This document shows positions 53,532 to 64,000 of a stretch of DNA of 64,000 nucleotides, piece after piece. How positions within the stretch are numbered: the stretch's first letter is position 1; every line of letters begins with the position of its first letter. Under the pieces are notes generated by a model. That model had not been told where the DNA came from. It saw only the letters and a program-made list of their open reading frames with translations, and made no database searches. A program made the position numbers and the translations under genes. Source of the DNA: Favolaschia claudopus (lineage: Eukaryota; Basidiomycota; Agaricomycetes; Agaricales; Mycenaceae); assembly GCA_037176885.1 (NCBI GenBank), contig JAWWNJ010000003.1, positions 124,001 to 188,000 on the forward strand, read 5' to 3'.

Positions 53532-56237
53532 CTCCTCTGTATCACCGTCCGGATGATGGTCGTACGTACCCTGTTGGCCGCCATATGGTGGACAACTCTT
53601 GGATCGTCCCCTACAACCCCTACCTCTCCGCTAAATACGACTGCCACATCAATGTCGAGTGTGCGGCAACCGTTAAATCCATCAAATATCCATTCAAGTA
53701 TATTCACAAGGGCGGCGACAGGGCTACCCTTGAGATGGACATGATGAGATCAAGACCTACATTGACAGGCGCTATATCGGTCCTTCCGAGGCGGCTTGGC
53801 GCATTTTCCAGTTTGACGTTCACGCTCAGATTCCCAACGTGGTGCGCCTTCCCGAGAACCTTTTCGGGCAACACATGGTCACCTTCGACGCGAACGAGGA
53901 TCCCGATGAAGCTCTTCAACGCGGGGCAAATGAAGTCAGCAAACTTTCGGCGTATTTTGCTGCCAACCGCGATCCTGGCTTACTCGGTGAAACGGCACGT
54001 AGACATACCTATCAAGAATTCCCTCAGGTCTTCGTCTGGAAGGATTCTGCTAAACCGCCGCACTGGGCACTACGGAAGAGGGGGTGGGCATTTGGCCGAA
54101 TGTTCTTTGCATCTCCGTCGGCCGGCGAGCGTTTCTACCTTAGAACTCTTTTAACGGTCGTCAAAGGGGCTACCTCGCACAATGATTTGTTCTGCTATGA
54201 AGGTCCGCATACATCTTGCGTTCATAGCGTTGGTGTTCTAATCTCTAAACAGGGGTGCGGTACGATTCCTATCGACAAGCATGTCTCGCTCGAGGTCTCC
54301 TGCAGGATGATGGGGAATGGCGCCTCTGCCTGTCCGAAGCCGCTGAAATGCAGACAGGATCTCGACTTCGCCGATTGTTCACCACCCTCCTCCTGTTTTG
54401 CAATCCCACAGAGCCTCGCAAACTCTGGATCGGCTGAGACGTATGGGGTTTTAGGCGCCTTCGGAAGACGACAACTTTGACTATGGTCTCTTTCTTCTCG
54501 ACCAGCTTCTTTTGGAGGCCGGCCGGACTCTGATTGGCTTCGAGATGCCAACCCCACAGCGCAATTGGTCGCAAGCGGCCGAGAACCCTCTGATCGCTGA
54601 ACAGCTGGATTACGGCCCGGCCGAAGAGCGTGGACGTGCCGTTGAAAATTACGCACGAATGAATCCGGAGCAGCAAAGGGCATTCAACGAAGTGGCTGAA
54701 TCTGTGGAACAGAACCTCGGGAAGCTTTTCTTTGTTTCTGGGGCGGGGGGGACAGGGAAAACATTCCTATACAATTCTCTTGCACACCAGCTGCGGAGCG
54801 AGTCACGCATCGTTCTTTGTGTTGCGTCTTCGGGCACTGCTCTTGCGCGGCGGGCGTACTGCTCACTCGGTCTTCAAAATTCCGATTGACGGACTGAATG
54901 ACGAGTCTACTTGCTCAATAGAGACTTTGCGGTAGCCACTGGTGGCTATTGGTGGCTAATTTTTCTCGGGACCGGATGACAGCCTCTGGGTGGATTAGCC
55001 ACTATTTGTACTACCTATTCACGGGATGCTAGGGTGGCTAACTCTAGCGGGAGGCTCAAAAAACTATTGCACACGAAGAGCCACAAATAGCCACCGGTGG
55101 CTTCCGCAAAGTCTCTATTTGCAAAGGAGAGCTTGCGAGCAGGGCTTATTCGTGCCACAAAATTAATTATCTGGGACGAGGCTCCCATGCATAACCGTAA
55201 ATGCCATGAAGCCGTCGACCGAACCTTGCGTGACCTTTGTGGTAACGATCGACAATTCGGTGGGATCACCATGTTGTTGGGTGGTGACCCGAAGCAGATT
55301 CTACCAGTCGTACCGAAAGAAACGCCGGAGGGGATTTTAGATGCTTCAATATTTCGATCATACCTCTGGCAATCTACGAAGCTGCTCTTGCTGACACAGA
55401 ATATGCGACTGGACGCCGGTCAGGATGAGACAGAGTTCGCGCAGTGGCTGCTGGAGGTTGGGCATGGTCAGAACAATGATGCTGAAGGGAATCTCGAGCT
55501 AAGTTACCATGCGATATTGTCACTCGAGACAGCGAGGATCTCATCAACTCAATATTCCCTGCTATCTCTGGACCGACTCCTCCTTCCCAGTACTTTATGG
55601 AGCGCACAATCCTGGCTGCGCGCAACGGTGATGTCGATGGCATCAATGATGATATCTTGGATCGCATGCAGGGTGAAAGCCGAACATTCACCAGCGCAGA
55701 TAAAATTGTCGCCGAGCCAGGCGCAGATGGACCAATGGCAAATGATTTGATGCCCCCCAAATATCTACGGTCTTTGTCTGCGTCTGGGCTGCCTCCCGGG
55801 GAGCTGACACTCAAAAACGGCTGTCCCATCATTCTTCTTCGCAATCTATCACCCTCATCTGGCCTTTGCAATGGAACACGACTGGTGATACGACAAATGT
55901 CTGATCGTGGATCTTAGGCGGGGAGCACAATGGCGAGGTAGCTTTTGTCCCCCGAATTATGCTGACACCCTCTGGAGGTACAAATAATTTCTCCTTTACC
56001 CTTTCGCGTCTCCAGTTCCCTGTGCGCCTTGCTTTCGCAATGTCCATCAACAAGGACCAGGGACAATCCGTTAAATATGTTGGCCTTGATCTTCGAATGC
56101 CAGTCTTCACTCACGGACAACTCTACGTTGCTCTCTCGAGAGCAACATCTCGGCATCGCATTAAGGCGCTTCTACCACAGCGCTCGCTCTCCAATTGTAC
56201 TCCAAACATCGTATTTCCTCAGGTTTTTGCGCAGTGA
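53532..56237 (+). pseudogene. Helitron RepHel protein, helicase half, decayed
   Basis: The reading begins abruptly (APLYHRPDDGRTYP), continues with WIVPYNPYLSAKYDCHINVE and FGQHMVTFDANEDP, typical of the region between Rep and helicase in Helitron proteins, then the PIF1-type helicase: SGAGGTGKTFLYNS (Walker A, about 54737-54778), LIIWDEAPM (Walker B, about 55165-55190), LGGDPKQILPVV (about 55278-55312), and the C-terminal [16 protein letters not shown] followed by YVALSRAT, ending at 56237. At least six frame changes (about 53742, 54230, 54450, 54846, 55497, 55905) and a 195-bp MITE break it. The Rep nuclease part is missing at the 5' side, cut near 53530. No Helitron 3' hairpin or CTRR end was recognised. 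Confidence 0.9.
54921..55115. mobile_element. 195-bp TA-flanked MITE inside the Helitron helicase
   Basis: Ends GAGACTTTGCGGTAGCCAC and its complement. TA at 54919-54920 and 55116-55117. Removing it with one TA rejoins the helicase in frame (CSIFAKESLRAG), fixing the borders. Its tips are close to family B. Confidence 0.92.
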
Positions 56238-56516
56238 TGTACTTAATTTGAAATAAATTGTATCCTCTCTCCAACATGGGGCGCTTCGTGAAAATCTCTG
56301 ATTTTTTTTTTTTTGCACTGGTAGAGTTTGTTGGCTTCTCTCTGTGAGCGATAGTTTCGCAAGCCGGACAATCGCCCGTATCGAGTGGTCAAGACGAGAA
56401 GTCGAAAGAAACTGCGTTTGTGTAGAGAACGTCTTACAAACGCATAAAGACTACGTAATGCTTACGAGAGTACAGTATGCTGGAAAGTAAAGAGTGGTAA
56501 ATAATTACCGCTAACA
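56238..56516 (-). repeat. Likely copia-type LTR (second family)
   Basis: On the minus strand a purine tract (CTGAGGGGGAG) is followed at 56516 by TGTTAGCGGTAATTATT, matching the layout of the copia end at 63726-63735 with different sequence. The LTR interior runs toward 56300; its inner TG/CA boundary could not be fixed. It abuts the Helitron relic. Confidence 0.5.
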
Positions 56517-57700
56517 CTCCCCCTCAGCGAGTGGACTCGAGTAAGGGATGAATAAGTAGAGGGCATGATGGAGAATATGTAAAATATATGGAACAACATA
56601 CTGTTGCTCCCCCTTAAGCGTAAAACTTGCCAAATAAACTTCCGACCCAATACTACCCAGCATTCTCTCTGGTAGAGCGTCGACGCTGTGTCGTGGCTCT
56701 CCAGCACACGCGGTCGCGGATCGAAGACTGTTGGCGCTGACCCACTTGGGTCTCTGGCCCAGTCGGAACGTGTCTGCCCGTTGCAGCTGTGGCGGTCTTC
56801 TGGTCGTCGTATTATCGGCTCCGTAGTCTTCGCTGCTGCTCTGGATGTCGCCGATCAAGACCTCCGCCCGTCACATTGTGCACCTAGGCGGTCTAATCGA
56901 GTCGGCCCCCCATACTGAGCGTGGTGGGCCTCCATACCCCTTATCTCCCCCTTCGAAAAAATGTTTTTTCAACTGATCCGCATGCGCGATGGATGTATGG
57001 GGAAAATGTGAAAGAATGTGTAATGTCGGCGGCAGATGAGGCACGACGGGGTGAACGAGAGTGAAATGCGCTCGTGCGCGTGTGACGCGAGTTTGGTATA
57101 CGGCGGCTGAGATGTGACATGAATGAGCAAGTGGATGAGAAGCTCCCCCTGTCTTGGCCGTTTGCGTCGAAGTTGGCGGTATTGAAGTCGCCGTGAGCAA
57201 GTCGTCGTTTGAGGGGATTGCGCCACATTCTCCCCCTGTGCTGCTGGTGCATAGTACGCAGTTGGAAGAAGAAACTGAGGGATGAAATCTCCCCCTGCCC
57301 GCATCAGAGTTGGCGGCGTAGAAAACCGCGGCGAGCAAGCATGAGACGCGAGGACTGCTCGAGATGCTCCCCCTGCGATGCCAGGATGTAGTGTGGAGAA
57401 AATTTGCTCCCCCTGGGCATGCGAGGAAGGTGTGCGCGATGTCGCACTGCCCGGAACGTCAGGACGAGCGTACTCGCGTCGTCTGAGTTGTCCGAGGCGT
57501 GGTGACGGAGTAAAACTGCTCGTCGGTGGCGCTGCTGCTGCTCGTTGCGAGTGAGCGCCTGCGGCCCTCGTTGAGATGGATCCTGGGGCTTGCTGCCCCA
57601 TTCTGCGGCCGTGGGATTGCGATACGGGCCAGAGCCAAGTTGACTGGCATACGTCCCCGCTGGCAATGGCGGGTTGTGACGTACCATGTGGGTATATACG
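56517..57700 (-). pseudogene. Decayed copia-like interior with repeated CTCCCCCT motifs
   Basis: Minus-strand frames (56858-56517, 57601-56969, 57687-57304) are Pro-, Ser- and Arg-rich and overlap. None shows protease, integrase or reverse transcriptase motifs, so this may be the linker or a non-coding interior. The plus-strand motif CTCCCCCT recurs about eight times (near 56516, 56610, 56945, 57142, 57231, 57288, 57367, 57407), each a purine tract on the element's sense strand. Confidence 0.4.
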
Positions 57701-57777
57701 TTTGAATGACTATCTTCAAAAAAGTATATAAAGTCTTGTTTACGAGACTACCATGTGGGACCCATATGGGTATGCCT

Positions 57778-57993
57778 ACGGTTGCCAACGAGTCCACGCT
57801 TTGTTTTCGGCCGAAAGCTTTTCGACGCGACTTTTCTGGCGCCCTTTTGTATGCTTTCTACCTCCATAGGCCCTCTCCAGGACCCCTTTCGCGAAGAGGG
57901 CCTATGGAGGTAGAAAGCATACAAAAGGGCGCCAGAAAAGTCGCGTCGAAAAGCTTTCGGCCGAAAACAAAGCGTGGACTCGTTGGCAACCGT
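57778..57993. repeat. Perfect 99-bp inverted repeat with 18-bp spacer
   Basis: 57778-57876 and 57895-57993 are exact reverse complements by eye over 99 bases, separated by CCAGGACCCCTTTCGCG and one further base. The right arm overwrites the end of the gypsy open frame. Such a perfect arm pair indicates a recent foldback insertion or an inverted duplication; transcripts would form a long hairpin. Confidence 0.93.
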
Positions 57994-59739
57994 AACTGTA
58001 GCCAAAGCCATCTTCCATATCAAGCGTATTCCAACGAATACTTTCTTCATGTTCAATTCTACCGCGCTTTCGGCGGATCCAATTTACAAGGTTGAACCGC
58101 CAGCTCATCAGATATTCCTCTGGCAGGTCCAACTGCCAACGAGAACCTCGTTTGCTCGCTCCCGAGACAATATATAGTCCGGGATACTTCTTGCGAACAT
58201 GGTAAGTTGAAAGTTCAGGGTATTTTTCAACCCGTTCATTCAAATATTGATTTGCTCCGTTGCAGAGTAAATCATCGATTTGCGCTTGATGAAGTGGACG
58301 AGGTGGCTCAGCTATTCTTTCAAGCTGATACAACCGCTCGCTGGCATACCACGCCGCGATTTCAAATTCTTCATCAAATAATCGACCTTTCGGTACGATT
58401 GTAATCTCATGGAAATATTCATCCCAAACGGTCCATTGCCGGTCTACAACTTGATCAAGATAGAAACGACGCTTGTCCCGGCAAGGTCTGTCTATTTCGA
58501 CAAGTTCATCGCCCGGATAAGGCTGTAAAAATTCAAGAACGGCACATGCGCCCTCCGCTACAAGATCACCAATGCGATCGGTTCGAAGTCGTTTATTTTC
58601 CGAATTTGATGATGGAATATCCTGTAAGTCTAGGACCTCACAAAGGAGATTCAGACGATCATCCAGCGTTTCTCCCAGATTCCCTGAAAGTCTCAATGCT
58701 GAGTTAAACTTAGGTTCGACTTCATCATCAAAGCCATCAAACTCATCAATGTCAGAGTCGGAGTCGCTAACGGACATTAATTCTGGCATATCTGAGTAGT
58801 CAGACGTCGTTGGAATGTGCTCTTCTTGACCAGGTAAGTCTTCAACGTCGTTTGGTTCAATTTCTCTTTCAGATTCATCGCAAAATCCAGAAATTCTGAA
58901 GCAACGAGGGAGATCAAAGTCCCCATCATCCGAGTACGAATCCGACTCGTATTCTGAATCACTCGCCTCGAATAATTCAGGTAAGTCGGCGAACTCATCT
59001 TCCGACTCACTTGGCTCATATCCAGACACACTAGATGACTCTGAGTCCGAATAGGAAGGTAAATTCACAAATTTTTCAAGGTACCAGGCCGAGAGATCAA
59101 AGTCCCGGTTTTGCAGGAATTCTTTGGGAAGAATTTGTGGTTCTGAGTTTCGGAATATACTGGTGACAAGGTAAGATTCCTCGTTGAAAGATTCAACCCG
59201 AATCTTATTATCCTTGATTAAAGGATCTTCAATTTCTTGATCAACATCCTGTAGTATAAATGTTGCCATTGTTGCGAACATGTCGTCGGTTTCCGCAGTG
59301 TAGCGGTCTTCCCATTCAACATCCTCAGGATCAAGTCCTATACCAAGCTGGCGCTCAATAGCATACCAGAGACCTATCTTGAAGTCTTCGTCAAACAAGA
59401 ATTCCATTGGTAAGATCACATCCTCCATGGTTGCGTTATATCAGTTTCCGATGTCTCGTACACTTGGAATCGAGATTCTTCTTGAACCTCTTCGTCTCCA
59501 GGGTAAGGCTGAGCTTCCTGCAATACAATGCGAACGAATCGAGCCACTAAATCGCCGATAGGTCGCGACTTTTCCGGGTGAGAGTTGACAGTTTCCAAAA
59601 TTTTTAAATCCTGGTTCCCGCCCTCCTCAGCTTCCATACGGAAAATCGCAGACCCAACGGGTAAGGTTTCCAACACCTCAGTAGTTGCTGAGAGTGCTGA
59701 TTCGTTTGCAGTACAGCTCCGGACAATCAAAGTCAACAA
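57902..59739 (-). pseudogene. Ty3/gypsy polyprotein linker with repeated PYPGDE/WY module
   Basis: Downstream of the Gag zinc knuckle and across a MITE, the minus strand encodes about 100 residues (59739-59416) and, after one frame change near 59420, 508 more (59428-57902). A unit of about 75-85 residues appears four times in degenerate form. Its second half reads (I/L/V)P.(E/G).L....F.(I/L)..W, with the aromatic doublet WY in three copies, at residues 5-30, 99-123, 343-369 and 434-457. Its first half contains DLVA...VL..(A/L)QPYPGDE in the first and third units. Acidic Ser/Asp/Glu tracts separate the units. I know no named domain for it. The last 33 residues come from the palindrome, not the element. 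Protease and the rest of pol are absent from the window. Confidence 0.65.
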
Positions 59740-60393
59740 TTTTATTTTCGGTCGAACCGCTATTTTCTGGGCTTAGCTGAGTCCAGAAACGGATTCAGCA
59801 CCCCAGAATACGTCTAAAAACGATTTTTCCTGAATTTTCCCACGACAAAATGGGTTTGGCCAAATTTTTGGGCGGTCTGAACGAAATTGTGTGTACCTTT
59901 CTGGCCCCTCCACACGAATGTTGACCCAGCCTTCATGGTTTCTGACTATCCAGAGGATACTATATGCAACTACTCTTGTCCCTCAGCCCTTTTTGCTTTG
60001 AAGAACCCATAAAAACCCGAATTGGCAATGCCAAGGTGACAGGAGGTGACATATTTGTGACATGTTGTTACGAATGTCACAATGTTCCCACAGGTTCCCT
60101 CCTATTTTGTGACATAACAGCTCGTTGAATTTTCATTCTGAGTCCAGAGCCAGACTCAGACAGTCGTAAAGAGCTCAAATCAATATTTTCGTGATTTTTC
60201 CTTGTAATTTGGGGGGTCCGGCCAAAATTTTGGCTACCCTCCACTAAGAATAGCGGATATCTCCGGAACGGCTCGATGAATTCTCACCAAAAAAATTCAG
60301 CAGGCTCCTAAACTCGTTTCCTTTCGATTCCGATACATATCGGGGTCGTGGGAAAAGGTCGATAAATTTGTCGAGTTTGATTGTCCGGAGCTG
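59714..60393. mobile_element. 680-bp TA-flanked TIR element (CAGCTCCGGACAATC), copy 2
   Basis: An uninterrupted copy of 41331-42396, with TA at 59712-59713 and 60394-60395. It lies within the gypsy gag region; reading across the junction continues an open frame (AARMRTANESALS). Confidence 0.92.
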
Positions 60394-60395
60394 TA

Positions 60396-62944
60396 CGCAT
60401 TCGCGCTGCGTGTGCGCCAAAACCTGGAGGTTTGCCTTTCTGATTCGAATTCATGCTCGTTAATTTACATATGGCCTGGTTCTGCGCAATTTAAGCACAT
60501 GCCAGCAGCCATCAATTCGTTACGACGTTTAGTCGACATTTTACGGTTATCAAGGGTTCGTTTACCCTTTGCCTGGTTGTTCGTTGAAGCACTTGGCTTA
60601 TCTGAATTCGATTTTTCAGTGTTCAACTTCACCGAAAAAGATTGAATTGTTGGCTTCTTGAAAAAGCGACCACTACGCCGACGATTAGGGCTCTTAAGTG
60701 AAGAATTGGAAGGTTTGCTTGCGCTAGCCTTCGGTTTATCATCTTCCGGCTTATAATTCCCAAGCAACTTTTCAGCATGCTCAGCTTCGACGACAACATC
60801 GTCCCAACTTGATACCTCTGGATCAAGCTTTTGGCGGGACATCTCCTTCTTGATGTCCTTGCGCAGGGTTAACCAGAGACGGGTGACTTTCTCCTGGTCA
60901 TCTGGTAAACCAATCATAGTATGTAACTGTTCGTATTCAGCGATGTGTTCAGTTACTGATTTAGAACCTTGGAAAAGTCCGTTCAATTTTGTACGCTGTT
61001 TCAACCTAAAATCTTTAGGGAAGCAATAGTTCAATAGTTCGGTGAAGAACTTGGTTAAAGTCCAAGATTTCTCATATTTAACAACGTTAACTTTGCGTTG
61101 GTAAAAATCTCCAGCCGTTCCGGTCATGAAGTAACTAATAATGAAAGTCTGATCTTCCTTAGGGACTTTACCCATGGTTACATAGTTCGTGCTTTCGCGA
61201 AGAAACCGGAAATATGCATAAGGATCGACTGATCCATTGTAATATTTGGTAGGTGGGATAGGCTTCAAGCTCGTTTTAGAAACCCGGCGAGATTTAGATC
61301 TCATTCTACGTGAGCCTTTCGCGCGTCGCGATTTACTAGATTTCCGCGACTTGCGAGAATGGCTACGTTTTCCCTTGTGTTTGCGGGAACGAGATTTATG
61401 ATGACTCCGTTTCACAGACTTTCCAGAGTCGGTACCACTCTCGTCAGAGCTGGAAGAGCTATCCGAGCTGCTCGACTGTCGTCCGAGTCAGAGGAATCTT
61501 CCTCGGAGGAATCTGAGCTGGAGCTCGAGGAACTCAAGCTGGATGAACTCGAGCTCGAGCTTGACGAAGGTGGGGAGGAATTCCGAGCGGCAGCCTCGCG
61601 AATAACTTTGTCAAGAAATGTTCCGCCTACAAGGGGTCTAGCAGGAGGGGAATTCGAGCGTTTCTGTTCGCTTTTACCAGAACTTTTGGTGCGAATTTCC
61701 CGCTCAATGCTCGCTTCAACCGCTTCCTTAGCGCGGTTCTTAACCTGTTTAGCCTGCTTCTTCTTAAGCAACTTAGCGGTGCGTTTCGCTTCCGCTATTT
61801 CGACGTCTTTCTGACGCTTCTCCTCAAGTTTAATTGCCTTCAAGCGTTTCTGAAGGTTCAATTTCTCGTCTGATAGCGAAATAATGGTCTGGCCAGACAC
61901 TGATTCATTCGGAGGAGAATTATATTCAGGTTTATTAATTACAACGGTAGTAGAAGAGCTATCCGATGGTACATTATTCACGGGACCATCCCGGAATAAA
62001 TCAGAAGGAGTAGAAATAGGCTCCTTTTTAATTCGATTAATTTCTTCGAAATTAGCAAACGCAGCGCGTTGAGCTTCAAACTCAGCTTCAGAGAACTGGT
62101 CTGACCAATCAACCTCGCCCCAATTGCGAGGATCAGGTCCTTTACCCTTCGGCTGAGACGACCCTTCGCCTCGAGAGATTTCGCTTCCAGAAGGCGAAGC
62201 CGAGCGGACTTCAACCTTCCGAACCGGTGCGGGTGTGGATTGGGCCTGAGCACCTGTGAAGCGAGGTGAGTTAAATGTGTTCAATTTAACTTTCGCAATT
62301 TTATCCTCATCATCAGAGGCGAGAGAAATAAGTTCCTCGTCGGAAACACGAGAAACTCGACGGCTCTTATCAGCAGCCTTGGCCATGCGCATGTAGCGCT
62401 TGCCAATCTGCCTAAGCTCTTTGGAGCTCATTTCCTTAGTCGCACGTTCAATTGGCGACGTAGAAGCGGAGGTAGAACGATTAAGTTCGGCCCCAACCGA
62501 CTTCTTGTCTTCCTTGTGAGACTTGGAAGACTGGCGAGTAACCTGCGTCCAGGTCTCGCGATTCTCGCTTGCATCCAAGTCGAGAATACCAAAGTCCACG
62601 CTGCTGTCAAGCAACGGGACAAGCAACAGCCCGGAGCTTTCCTGAGAAGGAAAAGCTCCCTCCACCACCTGAGGAGGTGGGGCACTAACCGCCCGAATGG
62701 GTGGTGAAGCGGAAACAACCCGGCTGAACAACAGTTTGGGTGTAACGCTGCGCGACTTGGGCGAACCCAAAGCCGACTTGGGAGCGGATTGCTCGGGAGC
62801 GCGATGCTCGGAACCAATAGAAGAAGAAATAGAAGTGGAAGACTCACTATCCTCCGCATGTTCCTCGACAGTAACACGATTGTTCCGAGTAGTCGCCCGA
62901 GTAATATAAGGAGAACGTCCGCTTCCACGAGTAAATTGAGCCAT
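60396..62944 (-). pseudogene. Ty3/gypsy Gag polyprotein
   Basis: The minus strand opens at 62944 (MAQFTRGSGRSPYITRATTR) for 510 residues: a disordered Ser/Pro-rich N-terminus, a Lys/Glu-rich helical stretch (LQKRLKAIKLEEKRQKDVE) and a long serine run. A frame change near 61415-61440 leads to an Arg/Ser-rich segment (HHKSRSRKHKGKRSHSRK), the retrotransposon Gag capsid domain (KYYNGSVDPYAYFRFLRES, then KFFTELLNYCFPKDFR) and a zinc knuckle start CLNCAEPGH near 60500. A second frame change follows the knuckle. The Gag capsid signature is clear. The frame change in the serine run could be decay or, less likely, a slippage site. It continues into 59739-57902 after a MITE. Confidence 0.85.
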
Positions 62945-63455
62945 TGCGTCGAGATGAGAGAGTACGAGAAAAAAAGCAAGAGTTGAGACAGGAGATGAGA
63001 CAAGAGAAAAACTTTGGTGAGAGAGTCGTCGTCGAAGTCGGTAGCGGCGGTTGATCAGACCACAGGTAACCAGAGCAAGCGGCGACGAGGAGCAAAGATA
63101 CTAGTTAAGAGTCAAAAATATGTGACGAAAGTTTACCGTAAGGCAAGAGTTTCGGCACACGAGAGCTAGTTTGTGGCGAACAGAGTGACTGGTTTAAGTT
63201 CTAGATTCACCAAAGAATTGTAGCTAATACATCGTAGTACTTATAACAAGTAAGTAAGGAAAACAAAGGCGGAATGAGATCATCTATGAGCGCAGGATAA
63301 TGGAAACGGAGCGGGAAGTGGAGATGGTTCTAAGTACAACACGGTCACGAGATAAAAAAGAAATGATGGTGTTACACATGTGCTACCTCGTAGAAATCTG
63401 CCTTTTAAGCACCGAAGAGTCCAAGACTCACTAGGAGAGGAAATGAGGCAGGTGA
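62945..63455 (-). repeat. Gypsy 5' leader and probable 5' LTR
   Basis: The roughly 430 bp upstream of the gag start are non-coding. On the minus strand TGTGTAACACCATCATTTC at about 63378 could be the LTR start, followed by promoter-like pyrimidine-rich DNA. The LTR end and primer site were not resolved. The region meets the copia LTR at 63456. Confidence 0.45.
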
Positions 63456-63726
63456 TGATAGAATACAGTAAGTACAAACTCAGTCGTGGAGGAAACGACT
63501 CGTGTATTATATACCTGATAGAATACAGTAAGTATAAACTACCAGGAGAATCAGTAAGCTGTAAGGACAGTAGATACGAGTGCACATACCTCAGTCGTGG
63601 AGGAAACGACTGAGGAATGTGACGGTGACACAAAGCTACATAAGGAATGTGTGACGCGTAACGGAACGGATTGCGAGTTGGAGAATGTAAGGTACGGTAA
63701 ATGGAAGAGAAATAAATACTTCAACA
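63456..63726 (-). repeat. Copia 3' LTR, full length
   Basis: TG...CA termini on the minus strand (TGTTGAAGTATTTATTTC ... ATTCTATCA), 271 bp, near-identical to the solo LTR at 4435-4710. It contains two hairpins (about 63479-63501 and 63591-63616). The polypurine tract (minus GAGGGGGAG, 63735-63727) directly precedes it. The element lies toward and beyond 64000. Confidence 0.9.
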
Positions 63727-63733
63727 CTCCCCC

Positions 63734-64000
63734 TCAACGAGCATCCGGTCGGGGAGCCATGCCCAACATTTTGACGAGAGTCTTGTGGCGTGGTGCCGAC
63801 AATGGTTTCGTGAATAAGTCGGCAACATTCACTTCCGTAGGGACGTAAACAGGGACGATGCAGCGATGGAGGACTGCTTCACGGATCCACCAGATGGCAA
63901 TGTGGACGTGCTTCGTTCGAGCGGTGACTTCATCAGTATTGACAATCATCCGGATGGTGGAAGTATTGTCGATAGAAAGGGAAGTCGGTCCGGGAGGTAG
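63734..64000 (-). CDS. Ty1/copia RNase H C-terminus (partial, runs off the window)
   Basis: The last residues of a copia polyprotein read TKHVHIAIWWIREAVLHR, VYVPTEVNVADLFTKPLS and end at 63734. This is the conserved end of copia RNase H, which degrades the RNA strand during reverse transcription. It is open, without lesions, and followed immediately by the polypurine tract and LTR, so this copy may be the best preserved element here. The start lies beyond the window. Confidence 0.9.
   Translation of the reverse strand, partial: LPPGPTSLSIDNTSTIRMIVNTDEVTARTKHVHIAIWWIREAVLHRCIVPVYVPTEVNVADLFTKPLSAPRHKTLVKMLGMAPRPDAR

Noticed and set aside
61412..61600. Programmed frameshift in the serine run of gypsy Gag
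   Set aside because: Possible, but other frame changes in the same element make simple decay more likely, and no conserved slippery site could be checked against relatives.
1..64000. CRISPR array or bacterial operon
   Set aside because: No regularly spaced repeats with unique spacers, no bacterial gene organisation; introns and element types are eukaryotic.

Overview
The window looks like a transposon graveyard from a filamentous basidiomycete, probably an Agaricomycete; I cannot place the genus. The evidence is short GT..AG introns of about 45-60 bp inside gene remnants, fungal-type Ty3/gypsy elements (one with a chromodomain integrase) and Ty1/copia elements, a Helitron helicase, RecQ-like helicase fragments, and a Ras GTPase relic of basidiomycete type. 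No rRNA, tRNA, CRISPR array or bacterial-style operon is visible. Almost every recognisable coding stretch is truncated, frameshifted or split by another insertion.

Layout. 0-4.1 kb: a broken coiled-coil protein with a DDE-like catalytic candidate. 4.4-7 kb: a copia solo LTR with its target duplication, a 463-bp TA-flanked inverted-repeat element, and direct repeats. 7.7-11.4 kb: a copia integrase fragment split by a 2430-bp element with about 190-bp terminal inverted repeats and a 9-bp target duplication. That element carries a RecQ-like helicase fragment and is itself hit by a smaller element inside a helicase intron. 11.4-12.7 kb: a largely intact multi-exon gene on the minus strand. 13-17 kb: small inverted-repeat elements, a PIF1-type helicase fragment and a chromodomain gypsy integrase. 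17.4-21.7 kb: a minus-strand copia element with 5' LTR, half-tRNA-type primer site, gag, protease and integrase, interrupted by a 1021-bp element with another nested inside it. 22-25.6 kb: a LINE-type ORF1. 25.6-45 kb: gene-poor, with many inverted-repeat elements and relics. 45.3-46.3 kb: a Ras pseudogene. 47-51.3 kb: a nested tower of small DNA transposons. 51.3-53.5 kb: an internally deleted transposase-like gene. 53.5-56.2 kb: a decayed Helitron helicase. 56.3-57.7 kb: copia remains. 57.7-63.4 kb: a gypsy element whose Gag region carries an unusual repeated module. 63.5-64 kb: the 3' end of a copia element that continues past the window.

How it fits together. The window is best read as an insertion history. 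In several places the empty site can be checked inside the window: removing an inserted element restores a reading frame (copia protease near 18.95/19.98 kb, Helitron helicase near 54.92/55.12 kb) or matches an uninterrupted relative (49.9 and 50.4 kb against 9.6-10.1 kb). Most small elements are flanked by TA, a few by 8-bp (hAT-like), 9-bp (Mutator-like) or TTA (Harbinger-like) duplications. The observations I rank highest are the helicase-carrying long-TIR element, the repeated PYPGDE / WY module in the gypsy element, the nested tower, the putative coiled-coil transposase, and a perfect 99-bp inverted repeat.
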